This document shows, one piece after another, positions 10,134-19,400 of a stretch of 32,779 nt of DNA. The position numbers and the translations under genes were made by a program. Source of the stretch: Planctomycetota bacterium (GTDB lineage Bacteria > Planctomycetota > UBA8108 > UBA1146); NCBI GenBank assembly GCA_015664425.1, contig DQQH01000199.1, positions 1-32,779 on the forward strand, read 5' to 3'. Every line of letters starts with the position of its first letter. Within the stretch, counting starts at the first letter, position 1. Under the pieces are notes generated by a model, which saw nothing but the letters and a program-made list of their open reading frames with translations, made no database searches and was not told the DNA's origin.

Positions 10134-11624
10134 ATGGCGACGGGCAGAAGAACAAGGACCGTCTTGACCCTCGCTGCCATGGTGATGGCGATTTTCATCC
10201 TTCCAGTTACAGCTCAGGAGATTCCAGCTCAACTCCCGGATCCGGACGGGAAACCACCGGCTACAAATAAACCGGTCAAGGTGTACATCATGTCGGGCCA
10301 ATCAAACATGGTGGGGATAGGCCAGGTAAGTGGCGGGTTTTCACGGTGGTCAAGCTGTTCGGAAGTCATCGTTTCGGTCTATTCAGGGACCTACTCACCC
10401 ACGGCGGACTATGACAAATCGACCCCGATAAATACAAAAGTTCTGCCAGTTTATGGTGGGGTAAAACCCACTCCATTTCCCGGCGGAGGGATTCAGGTCG
10501 TCAGGGGTTTTATCGAAATAAATACCTCGGGTCTCTACCGATTCAAACCAGGCTATGCCGCTAGCGTGTTCAACATCATGGAAGTGGATGGCGTTGAAGT
10601 TTATAGAAGAGAGGTCGGGAAGAATCCTGTCTATCACGATTTTAAAACCAGCGCTGGAAACAAATACCCTTTCAAAATCACATTCTTGACCGAGGCAGCC
10701 GATGGTCTGGGCTGGTTCGGGAGAATGGACGTGCCCGGGACCCTGCACACGGTAGTAAACACAGATGGAAAATTTTCTCATCTGGTGGACGACGAGGGAA
10801 ACTGGACCGTACGAAACGATGTCTGGTACAAGGGTGTTGTTACGGCCACGGCAAATAAGTGGTTGTCGGTAGGTTGTGGTTCCGGTAGCAACACCATCGG
10901 TCCGGAACTGCAGTTCGGTCATGTCATGGGGTATTTCCACGACGAACCGGTCATCATCCTCAAAGCTTCCCAGGGCAATAGAAGTTTGGGCTGGGACATA
11001 CTTCCGCCAGGGAGCAAGAGATTCACGTACGAAGGCAGAACCTATGCCGGATACAAGGACTCTATTCCCTCATGGACGGCGGATAATCCCGGTGAAGAAG
11101 TCAACTGGTATGCAGGCAAGCAGTACGATGATTTCGTCAGAGAAATTCATGCTGTATTGGGTAATTTTTCTACTCACTTCCCGCAGTACAAGGATCAGGG
11201 TTATGAAATTGCCGGATTTGTCTGGTGGCAGGGGCACAAGGATGGAAATCCGGCGCATGCCAGTCGATACGAGTTGAATCTGGTTCATTTCCTGAAGACT
11301 TTTCGGGCCGAATTCCAGGTGCCGAATGCACCATGCGTGATAGCCACCATCGGATTCAACGGCTGGAAAATGGCAGGCCCTCACCTGACCGTTGCCAGCG
11401 CGCAACTTGCCGTTAGTGGAGAGAAGGGTAATTATCCTGAGTTTGCCGGTAATGTGTTAACAGTTGAAACCCGAGATTTTTGGAAAGACGCATCCATCTC
11501 TCCCAGAAATCAGGGCTTCCACTACAACCAAAATGCAGAGACTTACATGATGGTCGGCGATGCCCTCGGCCGTGGAATGGTCCAGCTGCTGACCGATCGG
11601 AAAAAATTAGGGGCTGCAAATTAA
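10134..11624 (+). CDS. Secreted sialate O-acetylesterase-like SGNH hydrolase with PA14-like insert
   Basis: 496 residues from ATG 10134, with GAGG five bases ahead and a signal peptide (LTLAAMVMAIFILPVTAQ). VYIMSGQSNMVG holds the likely catalytic Ser57. GPELQFG (about 256-262) and WWQGHKDG (about 364-371, Asp370) are further blocks of the SASA/SGNH carbohydrate esterase family. Residues about 80-205 (TYSPTADYDK ... GLYRFKPGYAASVFNIMEVDGVEVYRRE ... ITFLTEAADGLGW) form a PA14-like domain inserted after the first block, as often seen in planctomycete and verrucomicrobial homologues. It probably removes acetyl groups from extracellular glycans. The gene is visibly richer in A and T than its neighbours (AAATAAATACC, AATACAAAAG), hinting at transfer or a different expression class. 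Confidence 0.88.
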   Translation: MATGRRTRTVLTLAAMVMAIFILPVTAQEIPAQLPDPDGKPPATNKPVKVYIMSGQSNMVGIGQVSGGFSRWSSCSEVIVSVYSGTYSPTADYDKSTPINTKVLPVYGGVKPTPFPGGGIQVVRGFIEINTSGLYRFKPGYAASVFNIMEVDGVEVYRREVGKNPVYHDFKTSAGNKYPFKITFLTEAADGLGWFGRMDVPGTLHTVVNTDGKFSHLVDDEGNWTVRNDVWYKGVVTATANKWLSVGCGSGSNTIGPELQFGHVMGYFHDEPVIILKASQGNRSLGWDILPPGSKRFTYEGRTYAGYKDSIPSWTADNPGEEVNWYAGKQYDDFVREIHAVLGNFSTHFPQYKDQGYEIAGFVWWQGHKDGNPAHASRYELNLVHFLKTFRAEFQVPNAPCVIATIGFNGWKMAGPHLTVASAQLAVSGEKGNYPEFAGNVLTVETRDFWKDASISPRNQGFHYNQNAETYMMVGDALGRGMVQLLTDRKKLGAAN

Positions 11625-11850
11625 CTGAACCAGGGCTTCATTTTTTTCGCGAACGCTGTCATCGGCCCGATTGGGGCGCTCCTGCTGAGGACGCATGTCC
11701 ATCGCCTGGCCCCCTTGATTGCTGACGTCCAGCGGGGTGTGGACTGGTGACAGGAATTCGATGACAGATTGGCGGCGACGAGCCTGGGTCCACCCTTGCT
11801 GGGAGGAGCTCTCTACTCGAGTAGTTCCCTTTGGCTGGAGGAGGTTCGAA

Positions 11851-12324
11851 GTGAAGTTCCGCGCCATCGAAATCTGTGCCTTTCTGGCAATTGCGGGTCT
11901 CTTCGGTTGCTCTGCGGTGGGGGAAGGGGCTGCAAGGTCTCAACCGTCACTACCGACTTCACGAGAAGAGACGAAGGGAATCCCCCTCGAGAGGAAAACG
12001 AGAAGCCCGGTCAGCAAGGTCGATCCCGTCGGCAATCGGGCACAGGTACACCTGCAATTTCGTCGGGAAGTGCCTGTATCTACGCTCGTTGAGGGAAGTA
12101 TCACCCGTGACGAGATCATCAAGATGCTCGGCCCGCCCAAAACCATCGAGTCCGACCGTCTGATCTATGAGATCTGGACCGACCGGACTGGTGAGTGGCG
12201 CGTGGGAGGAAGAACTCCGATTTTCCATCCGCAATACTCCGAATGGACTGCCCAGGCGGGGAGAATGGAACTCGTGTTCGACGAGCGGGGAATACTGCTG
12301 GAAAAAGAACTGCCACCACGATAG
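11851..12324 (+). CDS. BamE/SmpA-like lipoprotein
   Basis: 157 residues from GTG 11851, chosen because GAGG (11841-11844) lies six bases ahead and the protein then opens with a lipoprotein signal (IEICAFLAIAGLFGC, lipobox LFGC, Cys20). Upstream in-frame ATGs would add an unlikely Trp/Arg-rich leader. After a low-complexity linker, the C-terminal part (EGSITRDEIIKMLGPPKTIES ... RMELVFDERGILLEKEL) has the SmpA/OmlA-BamE pattern of a small alpha-beta domain: a turn, a helix and a Gly-Pro. BamE itself helps outer-membrane protein assembly, but many BamE-like lipoproteins have unknown roles. The residues RTGEWRVGGRTPIFH inside the domain are unusual. It lies 226 bases after the esterase and may have its own promoter. 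Confidence 0.72.
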   Translation: MKFRAIEICAFLAIAGLFGCSAVGEGAARSQPSLPTSREETKGIPLERKTRSPVSKVDPVGNRAQVHLQFRREVPVSTLVEGSITRDEIIKMLGPPKTIESDRLIYEIWTDRTGEWRVGGRTPIFHPQYSEWTAQAGRMELVFDERGILLEKELPPR

Positions 12325-12519
12325 CAGGATCGAAGCTAGCCGAAGGCCGAGTTTCGGCGAGTGATCGAGGAGAAGTGACGATCACCGTGCTAAATTGCTA
12401 GCAGAGCACCCGCGGTAGACTTTCTTTCCAGGTCATTATCCATGTCGGTACGCCCCTCGCTTCTGCGACTGCAAGGCAATAAAATGTAGGATATTTCAAT
12501 CGTCGCGTTTGGCATTTTT

Positions 12520-12549
12520 ATCGCCAGACTCCCTCCGGGGGAGGGCGAT
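12520..12549 (+). promoter_or_regulatory. Two-step hairpin in a dockerin gene leader
   Basis: ATCGCC (12520-12525) pairs with GGCGAT (12544-12549), and CTCCC (12529-12533) with GGGAG (12539-12543). There is a three-base AGA bulge and the loop TCCGG. It sits 37 bases before the ATG at 12587. No T-run follows, so a regulatory or stabilising leader is more likely than a terminator. Confidence 0.35.
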
Positions 12550-12586
12550 GGTGTGTTTTAGATCTGGAGAGTTCGGGAGTTTTCCG

Positions 12587-13396
12587 ATGAAGTTCCCCCT
12601 TTCTCTGCTTCTGTTCCTTCTCGCACTCGCCGCCGGTGAGTCCCCTGTGAGCGGACAGCCTGCCGCGGATTACGTAATGATCCTGGGAAGCGGTGCCGGC
12701 GCTCCATTGAGCACCGTGGATATAGTTGTGACCTTCGACAACAACGGCGCCAACATCGAAGGCTGGTCCTTCGGCGTCTGTTCCAATCCGGCTGAACTTG
12801 AAATTCTGGATGTCGCCGACGGAAGCACCACTGCCACCGTCAACAATGGATCTCCACCCTTCTTTCACGCTCTGAGTCTCTTTCCAGACGGCTGGAATGT
12901 GGGGGCGCTCATCAGTCCCTTCGCCAGCCCGGTGCTGCCTCCGGGCACCGGCTACGAGATGTACATCACCGTTTACTCCATCGTTGGTGAAGTGGGGACC
13001 ACATCGAACCTCGAATTCTGCGAGACACTTGGTAGCCCCCCTGTATCGACCGTCATCGTGTCGGGGGGGCAATCTTTCCTGCCGGAGTTGAACGGTGGAA
13101 CAATCGATATCCTGCAAATCGACAGCTACATCCGCGGAGATGTCTCTGGCGATGGCGCTCTCGACCTCGCTGATGCGGTCGAGATGTTGGGGTATCTCTT
13201 CATCGCCTTGCCCGCTCCCGGCTGCCTCGACAGCAGCGACGTCAACGACAGCGGTGCCATCGACGTCTCCGACGCGGTCTACCTGCTGACCTACATGTTC
13301 ACCGGCGGAATCGAACCACCAGCCCCATTCCCCTCCTGCGGCGCCGACGAGACCGACGATTCTATCGAGTGCGAGTTCTACCCCAGTTGCCCGTGA
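12587..13396 (+). CDS. Secreted cohesin-like/dockerin-like protein
   Basis: 269 residues from ATG 12587, with GGGAG seven bases ahead and a signal peptide (FPLSLLLFLLALAAGESPVSGQ). Residues about 27-175 are the domain shared with 3535, 22393 and 23202: ADYVMILGSG, GWSFGVCSNPAELEIL, NNGSPPFFHALSLFPDGWNVG, LPPGTGYEMYITVYSIVG, CETLGSPP, VSGGQSFLPELNGG. Residues about 177-269 are the dockerin-like module (SGDGALDLADAV and NDSGAIDVSDAV loops) ending CGAD...C...CP. Unlike the 3535 protein it has no TSP3-like linker. It is a close relative of the 22393 protein. A cohesin-like fold is inferred from pattern only. Likely extracellular and non-enzymatic. Confidence 0.86.
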   Translation: MKFPLSLLLFLLALAAGESPVSGQPAADYVMILGSGAGAPLSTVDIVVTFDNNGANIEGWSFGVCSNPAELEILDVADGSTTATVNNGSPPFFHALSLFPDGWNVGALISPFASPVLPPGTGYEMYITVYSIVGEVGTTSNLEFCETLGSPPVSTVIVSGGQSFLPELNGGTIDILQIDSYIRGDVSGDGALDLADAVEMLGYLFIALPAPGCLDSSDVNDSGAIDVSDAVYLLTYMFTGGIEPPAPFPSCGADETDDSIECEFYPSCP

Positions 13397-13539
13397 GCTG
13401 CAGTCCCGTGGCTGTTCTGTCCTGGATCCCTTCCCCGACACAAATGCTGTTTCCCTCTTGAAAGGCTCCCTGATGCCGCTCCATCATGGGCGGAGACTGC
13501 CGAGGCATTCCAGGACACTCACCGAATTGGGGAAATCAG

Positions 13540-14898
13540 ATGATCAGTTGCCTTTCATCGATTCTGGTCGGATTGCTGGCGTTGGGCGTTGGTGGCAAAG
13601 AACCACCTCAGGAAGCGATTCGACTCATCAGTTTCAACATCCGCTACGACAACTCCCGCGATGGGTTGCATGCCTGGGGATATCGTCGCCACCGCGTGGC
13701 AGGGATCCTTCGTTCTTACCGGGCCGACATCTTCGGGCTTCAGGAAGCCCTGCCCCAGCAAGTCGCGGAAATTGAGCGGCGTTTTCCCGGGTTCGGTTCT
13801 ATCGGCGTCGGAAGGGACAGGGGGAACCGTGGTGAGCGCTGCGTGATCTTCTTCGACAAGTCTCGCTTCAGGCCGATGGAAGGCGCGACCTTCTGGCTCT
13901 CGCCTGATCCCGACCGCCCGGGCCCCGCCTGGGGTGCGCGGCTGAGTCGCATCTGCACCTGGGGCGAGTTCGAGGACCGACACTCGAGAAAGAGTTTTTT
14001 CGTCTTCAACACCCATTTCGATCACCAGTCGGCGAAGGCCCGCGCGATGAGCGCAGAACTTCTGGTCAGGAAGATCGATGAGATCAGTGCCGGTGCTCCG
14101 GCATTTCTTCTCGGAGATTTCAACTGCCAGCCGGGGTCGGCTCCCTACCAGTCTCTTATCGAGGGAACGATCGCCGGGGAAAGCCATCCGCAAAAGGCGC
14201 TTCGCGATGCCCGCGATTTTGCCGAGGAACCGCCTTCCGGGCCACCGGGAACCTGGTCTGGATTCGGCACCGATGACGGTCACGGGCGGCGTATCGATTT
14301 TATCTTCACAAGGGGAGATGTTCAGGTCCGTCATTACGGCGTGATTCCTCACAGCTGGGAAGACCGCCCCGCCTCCGACCACCGCCCGGTGCTGGCAGAG
14401 GTGATTCCACATCGTCCGTCTCGAAGGCTTCATCTCCCTCTCGATCGTGGCTGGCGATTCATGGCGATGGCCGAGAAAGAGGGGGAGGGCCTGGGGTTTG
14501 GCGGCTCCGATGTCGATGACAGCCAGTGGCCTCTCCTCGATGCCGGAGGGCCGTGGGAATCCCAGGGGCAGGATGTGGACGGGGTCGCGTGGTGTCGCAA
14601 GTGGGTGACGATTCCCGAGGAGTGGCAAGGCAAGGGGGTGCACTTCGAGAGCGAGGGGATCGCCGATGAGTTCACTCTTTATATCGGTGGAAAGAAACTG
14701 CTGTCCCTGGGGAAGAAGGGCGAGAGCTACTGGAATCGGCACGTGGCGATCCCGATTCCCGAAGACCTTCTCAAATGTGGCGAAAAGAACCTGATCGTTC
14801 TGCGGATCGATGATCACGGTGGGTTTGGGGGTCTGACCGGACTCCCCCTGCGTTTGACGGTGGCTGAGGTTGCCACAACGCAACAGGGTGGCAACTGA
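13540..14898 (+). CDS. Endonuclease/exonuclease/phosphatase-family hydrolase with GH2-like sugar-binding C-terminus
   Basis: 452 residues from ATG 13540, with a GGGG site about seven bases ahead and a short hydrophobic signal (SCLSSILVGLLALGVG). An upstream ATG at 13486 lacks a ribosome site. Residues 26-288 contain the full EEP metal-hydrolase set: Asn33 (SFNIRYD), Glu69 (LQEA), His159 (NTHFDH), Asp193/Asn195 (GDFNCQPGS), Asp253 (RIDFIF) and Asp280-His281 (SDHRPV). Residues about 298-445 (WCRKWVTIPEEWQGKGVHFE, DEFTLYIGGKKL, HVAIPIPEDLL) resemble the jelly-roll sugar-binding domain of GH2 glycosidases. Secretion suggests a nuclease or phosphodiesterase acting on extracellular DNA, lipids or phosphorylated glycans. 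The substrate cannot be read from sequence. Confidence 0.88.
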   Translation: MISCLSSILVGLLALGVGGKEPPQEAIRLISFNIRYDNSRDGLHAWGYRRHRVAGILRSYRADIFGLQEALPQQVAEIERRFPGFGSIGVGRDRGNRGERCVIFFDKSRFRPMEGATFWLSPDPDRPGPAWGARLSRICTWGEFEDRHSRKSFFVFNTHFDHQSAKARAMSAELLVRKIDEISAGAPAFLLGDFNCQPGSAPYQSLIEGTIAGESHPQKALRDARDFAEEPPSGPPGTWSGFGTDDGHGRRIDFIFTRGDVQVRHYGVIPHSWEDRPASDHRPVLAEVIPHRPSRRLHLPLDRGWRFMAMAEKEGEGLGFGGSDVDDSQWPLLDAGGPWESQGQDVDGVAWCRKWVTIPEEWQGKGVHFESEGIADEFTLYIGGKKLLSLGKKGESYWNRHVAIPIPEDLLKCGEKNLIVLRIDDHGGFGGLTGLPLRLTVAEVATTQQGGN

Positions 14899-14978
14899 AG
14901 ATCCATCGATCGCCTGGAGGAAAAGACGCGATCCAGGGCCAGCCTGGTTTGCACCTCCAATTTCGTGGAGCGCAAAGG

Positions 14979-16412
14979 TCAGGCGATAATTTCCTTCACT
15001 ACCCTCGCCTTTTCGACCCCCGTGAGCCGAACGTCGAGTCCCTGGTACTGGACGGATAGACGTTCGTGGTCGATCCCGAGGAGGTGCAGCATGGTGGCAT
15101 GAAGGTCGCGGACGTGGACGACGTCCTCGACTGCGTTGTAGCCGAGGTCGTCGGTTGCACCGTGAGTGACTCCGCCCTGGATACCACCCCCAGCGAGGAA
15201 CATCGAGAACCCCTTGATGTGGTGGTCGCGGCCGGGATCGTCGCCACCGCCCTGGGACATCGGAGTGCGCCCGAATTCTCCGCCCCAGATGACAAGGGTG
15301 TCATCGAGCATCTTCCGCTGCTTGAGATCCTTGATGAGCGCTGCAGTCGGCTGATCGCAATAACCACAGCAGGTGGTCATGAACTTCTTCAATTCGCCAT
15401 GGTGATCCCAGCCACGGTGATAGAGGTGGATGAATCTCACGCCGCGTTCCGCCAGGCGCCGGGCGAGCAGGCAATTGCTTGCGAAGGTTCCGTCACCGGG
15501 TGTTGCCCCGTACATCGCCAGGGTCTCGGGGGACTCGTCGGAGATGTCGATCAACTCGGGAATCGAGGCCTGCATGCCAAAGGCGAGCTCGTACTGGGCG
15601 ATGCGGGAGTCGATCTCGGGATCGTGAGTTGTTCTGGCGCGCAGGCGGTTGAGATCGCGGACTGCGGCAATCAGATGCTCCTGGCGGTCGCGGCTGATGC
15701 CGGGAGGGTTAGTGACGTAGTGAACGGGATCCCCTGCCGAATGGAATTGCACTCCTCCCAGTTCGCTCGGGAGAAAGCCGCTAGACCATTGGCGCGAGGC
15801 GATGGGTTGTGGATTGCGTCCGCCCACGCTCGAGAGGACGACAAACCCCGGAAGATTCTCGCTCAACGAACCGAGACCATAGTTCACCCAGGAACCCATG
15901 CTCGGTCGATGGGGGATGATCGAACCGGAGTTCATGAAGGTGTGAGCGGGGTCGTGGTTGATCTGCTCGGTCACCATCGAACGGATGATGGCGATGTCGT
16001 CGGCGACGGTTGCGATGTGAGGGAGGTAACTGCTGATGACCTGGCCGCTCTTGCCATGGCGGCTGAAGGTGGCTCGTGGCCCCATGCAGCGCAGTTCCTT
16101 CCCCTGTAACTGGGCGATCGGCATCCCCCTGGTGAAGGATTCCGGCATCGGTTCGCCATCGAGGGCGGCGAGCTGAGGCTTCTCGTCAAAGGTCTCGAGA
16201 TGGCTGGGACCACCGGCCATGCACAGGAAGATCACCCGTTTCGCCCTGGGGACGAGGTTGGGAGGGAGCAAGAGAGACGTTGACGCACCAGCGCTCGGAG
16301 GCCACCACTGACTGAGCGCGGCGGCGCCAATACCGAGCGACAGGGAACCGAGGAACTGCCTGCGACTCACGCACTCGCACTGCGATTGGATGTCGTTCAG
16401 GTTTTCATTCAC
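14979..16412 (-). CDS. DUF1501 protein, Tat-exported
   Basis: 477 residues from GTG 16412, which overlaps the end of the DUF1553 gene by eight bases. A longer reading lacks a better start and would bury the twin-arginine signal (SRRQFLGSLSLGIGAAALS, Arg17-Arg18). The family signature is clear: MAGGPSHLETFDEKP near residues 65-79, FVVLSSVGGRNPQPIASRQW, SCLLARRLAE-type text, FIHLYHRGWDHHGELKKF, WGGEFGRTPMSQGGGDDPGRDHH and GGIQGGVTHGATDDLGY. DUF1501 proteins are sulfatase/alkaline phosphatase-like and almost always pair with PSCyt1/DUF1549/DUF1553 genes in Planctomycetota, as here. Their activity is not settled; a role in polysaccharide use is commonly suggested. The overlap implies translational coupling. 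Confidence 0.93.
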   Translation of the reverse strand: MNENLNDIQSQCECVSRRQFLGSLSLGIGAAALSQWWPPSAGASTSLLLPPNLVPRAKRVIFLCMAGGPSHLETFDEKPQLAALDGEPMPESFTRGMPIAQLQGKELRCMGPRATFSRHGKSGQVISSYLPHIATVADDIAIIRSMVTEQINHDPAHTFMNSGSIIPHRPSMGSWVNYGLGSLSENLPGFVVLSSVGGRNPQPIASRQWSSGFLPSELGGVQFHSAGDPVHYVTNPPGISRDRQEHLIAAVRDLNRLRARTTHDPEIDSRIAQYELAFGMQASIPELIDISDESPETLAMYGATPGDGTFASNCLLARRLAERGVRFIHLYHRGWDHHGELKKFMTTCCGYCDQPTAALIKDLKQRKMLDDTLVIWGGEFGRTPMSQGGGDDPGRDHHIKGFSMFLAGGGIQGGVTHGATDDLGYNAVEDVVHVRDLHATMLHLLGIDHERLSVQYQGLDVRLTGVEKARVVKEIIA

Positions 16413-19400
16413 GGGTAATCGTCTCGTGAAGGTTGAGTATTGCCCGGGTGACTTCGGTCCAGGCGGCAAGTTCAACGGGTTCGATGGATTTCGGTACTGG
16501 CGTCCGACCAACGGCCAGGAGTGCCTTGGCCTCGATGGGATTCTCCTTGAAGTGCTCCCGGCTCTCTGCCAGCAATTCGGCGAGGACGGCGATCTCCTCC
16601 GCGGTCGGCTGGCGACAAGTTGCCTTTTTCATCGCAAATGCGATCGATTCCTGGTCGCTCTTTGGTACTCGAGCGAGGATGTGCTGAGCGAAGCCGCGTG
16701 CCGCCTCGACGAAAGTCGGGTCGTTGAGAAGAACCAGCGCAGCCAGTGGTGTGTTCGATGTGGTTCGTTGCGCTGCACAATCCTCACGGGTGGGGGCGTC
16801 GAAAGCGAGAAACATCGGGTGCAGGTACTGGCGTTGCCAGTGCACGTAAACCCCGCGTCGCCACTGCTGGGCGTTCATGTCCGGATGGTACTTTCGAGGG
16901 GGGAAATTTAGGTGGCGGTAATAATGCTCCGGTTGTGGGGGTTTTACGCTCGGTCCGCCAGGCTGATCGACGAGGAGACCGCTGACTGCCAGTAGGGTGT
17001 CGCGCACCATCTCGGCAGGAAGACGGAATCGTGCCTGGTGAGAGTAGAGAAGGTTCTCCGGGTCGAGTTCGGTGCTGCGCTCATCCGGGATGGAGGACTG
17101 CCGGTAGGTTCGAGAATGCACCAGTCTCCGGAAGAGAGCCTTGATGTCCCAGCCGGAATCGATGAACTCGAGAGCGAGGTGATCGAGCAACTCCGGATGG
17201 GTCGGCGGGCGACCCTGGCCACCGAAATCCTCCACCGATGGGCACAGACCCGTCCCGAAGAGAAGCGACCACACCCTGTTCACGAACACTCGAGCAGTCA
17301 GGGAGCCTACCCCGCCCGCTGACTCATCGGTGACGAGCCAGCGTGCGAGGTCGAGACGACTTGCACGCCCTTCGCCAGCGAGTTTGCCAAGAAAGGCGGG
17401 AATCGCCGGTTCGACGATGGCGCCGGAGGAGTCGAGCCAGTTCCCCCGGGGGAGAATTCGCACCTGCCGGGGAGAATCGAGTGAGCGGGTGTAGAGAGTG
17501 AGCGGAAGGGACTTTTCGATGGCGGAGATCTCTGTCTCGAGGCTGGCCTTGGTGGCGCGCAGGGCGATCACATCTTCGGACTGGTTTGCCTGGTAGTCCC
17601 GAAGTTGTGCCCTTTGATCTGGGTTACGGTGGCGAACGGGGATTGAGAGTGTCTCGATCACCGCAGCAGGTGCCGCCTGGACATTTTCGACGCCACACCT
17701 GTCCCAGTAGGTGGTTCCGCCAAACTGTGTGAACGCCACACCGTTGACGATGGTGCCGGGGCTGATGCCGATCTCGGCAAAGGGAACCTCTAAGCGAGTC
17801 CACTGTCCTGAAGGCGGCAAAGCTCCCAACCTTCTGTACCCTGCCCAGCTCTTATCCTTGCGGCCGTAGCCGATTTCATCGCCGCCCCAGACAGCGCGGT
17901 GTTCCCAGTTCCCCGAGGTGTTGCACTGCAGCATCAATGCCTTTGATGACGATTCTCCGAGCAGGTAGACCCACGCAAAGAGCAGATCTCCCTCCTCAAC
18001 TGTGATGCGCTTCTCGGTGGTCTCGTGGGTGTAGTGCTGGACCAGACCGTCACTCATCTGTTTGCGGTAGAGTTCGCCGCTGTGGGGTGGGATGGATTCT
18101 TCACGGACGAAGTTCCAGCGGCCGCTGCTTTCCCCACCTGTATCGAGACGATCATCGACCCACGTCGATTGGTGTGCTTCTCCGGACGCGATCAACGCCC
18201 GCAGGTCCGCTTCCCAGCGCTCCTGCAGGGGCTCGAGATCAGCGATGGCGGCCTCGATCTGATCTTCGGCTTCATCGATCCGGTGGCTGAGTTTTTTCGT
18301 GCTTTCGCGGGCTTCGTCGGTCACCACCCGCAATTCGGGAGCCCGGCGGGTGGGGGTGGTGTTGAGGCCGCCGTAAGGATTGCGGATATGGTCCTCATCA
18401 TCGACGTCGGCGAAGAATGCACCAAAGGAGTAGAAATCGCGCATCGTGAAGGGGTCGTACTTGTGGTCGTGGCACTGAGCGCAGCCGAGAGTGGCACCCA
18501 TCCAGACCTCGGCGAGGTTCCTGACGCGGTCAGCCATGTAGATGGCCCGGTACTCTCCGAGTTGCAATCCACCCTCGTGGGTAGTCTGGAGCAAACGGTT
18601 GTAGCAACTGGCGATCAGCTGTTCCTGGTTCGGGTTCTCGAGCAGGTCACCGGCAATCTGTTCGATGGTGAAACGATCGAAGGGCATGTTGGCGTTGAAC
18701 GCAGCGATGACCCAGTCACGATAAGGCCAGACCCGGTGCTCCTGGTCGCCATGATAGCCGACGGTGTCAGCATAGCGCACGAGGTCGAGCCAGCTGCTGG
18801 TCAGGCGTTCACCGAAATGCCGAGATGCGAGCAGTCGATCGACAGCGTCGGAGTACGCGCTGTCGCCGGAATCCGAAAGGAATCGATCGACATCCTCGGT
18901 AGCGGGCGGCAGCCCGGTGAGGTCGTAACTGAGGCGCCGCAACAATGTCACGGCATCGGTATCGGGCACCGGCCGCAGTCCTTCGGCGAGCAGGCGCTCG
19001 AGGATGAAGTGATCGATGTCGGTGGCTGCCCAGTCGCTATCGCCGATGGCGGGAACCGGGGTTCTGGCGCCAGGGAGGTAGGCCCAGTGACCGGTGTAGT
19101 CTGCTCCTTCATCGATCCATCGACCGAGGATTTCGATCTGCTCCAGATTCAGTTCGTTGTTTTCCTCGGGAGGTGGCATCGGATCTTCCGGGTCGGTGAT
19201 CATCAGCCACATCGCGCTGCGTTTTCGGCTTCCTGGAACGATCGCCGTGGCGCCGTCCTCGAGTTCGCTGGTGGCGGACTCGAAATCGACCAGGCTCAAT
19301 CCGGCCTTGCGCGATTCCTCGTTGGGGCCGTGGCATGGGAAGCAGTGTTCGGAGAGGATCGGCCGGACAACGCGAGCGAAGTCGACAGGGGTATCGGCAG

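Noticed and set aside
8369-10270. Long plus-strand frame of 633 codons
   Set aside because: It lies opposite the DUF362 and DUF6599-like genes, has no signal or recognisable domain, and runs into the esterase leader. Long antisense frames are common in GC-rich DNA.
11640-11647. T-run after the esterase gene as a terminator
   Set aside because: No stable hairpin could be found immediately before it.
12339-12358. GCCGAA/TTCGGC hairpin after the BamE-like gene as a terminator
   Set aside because: The stem is six bases with an eight-base loop and no T-run follows.
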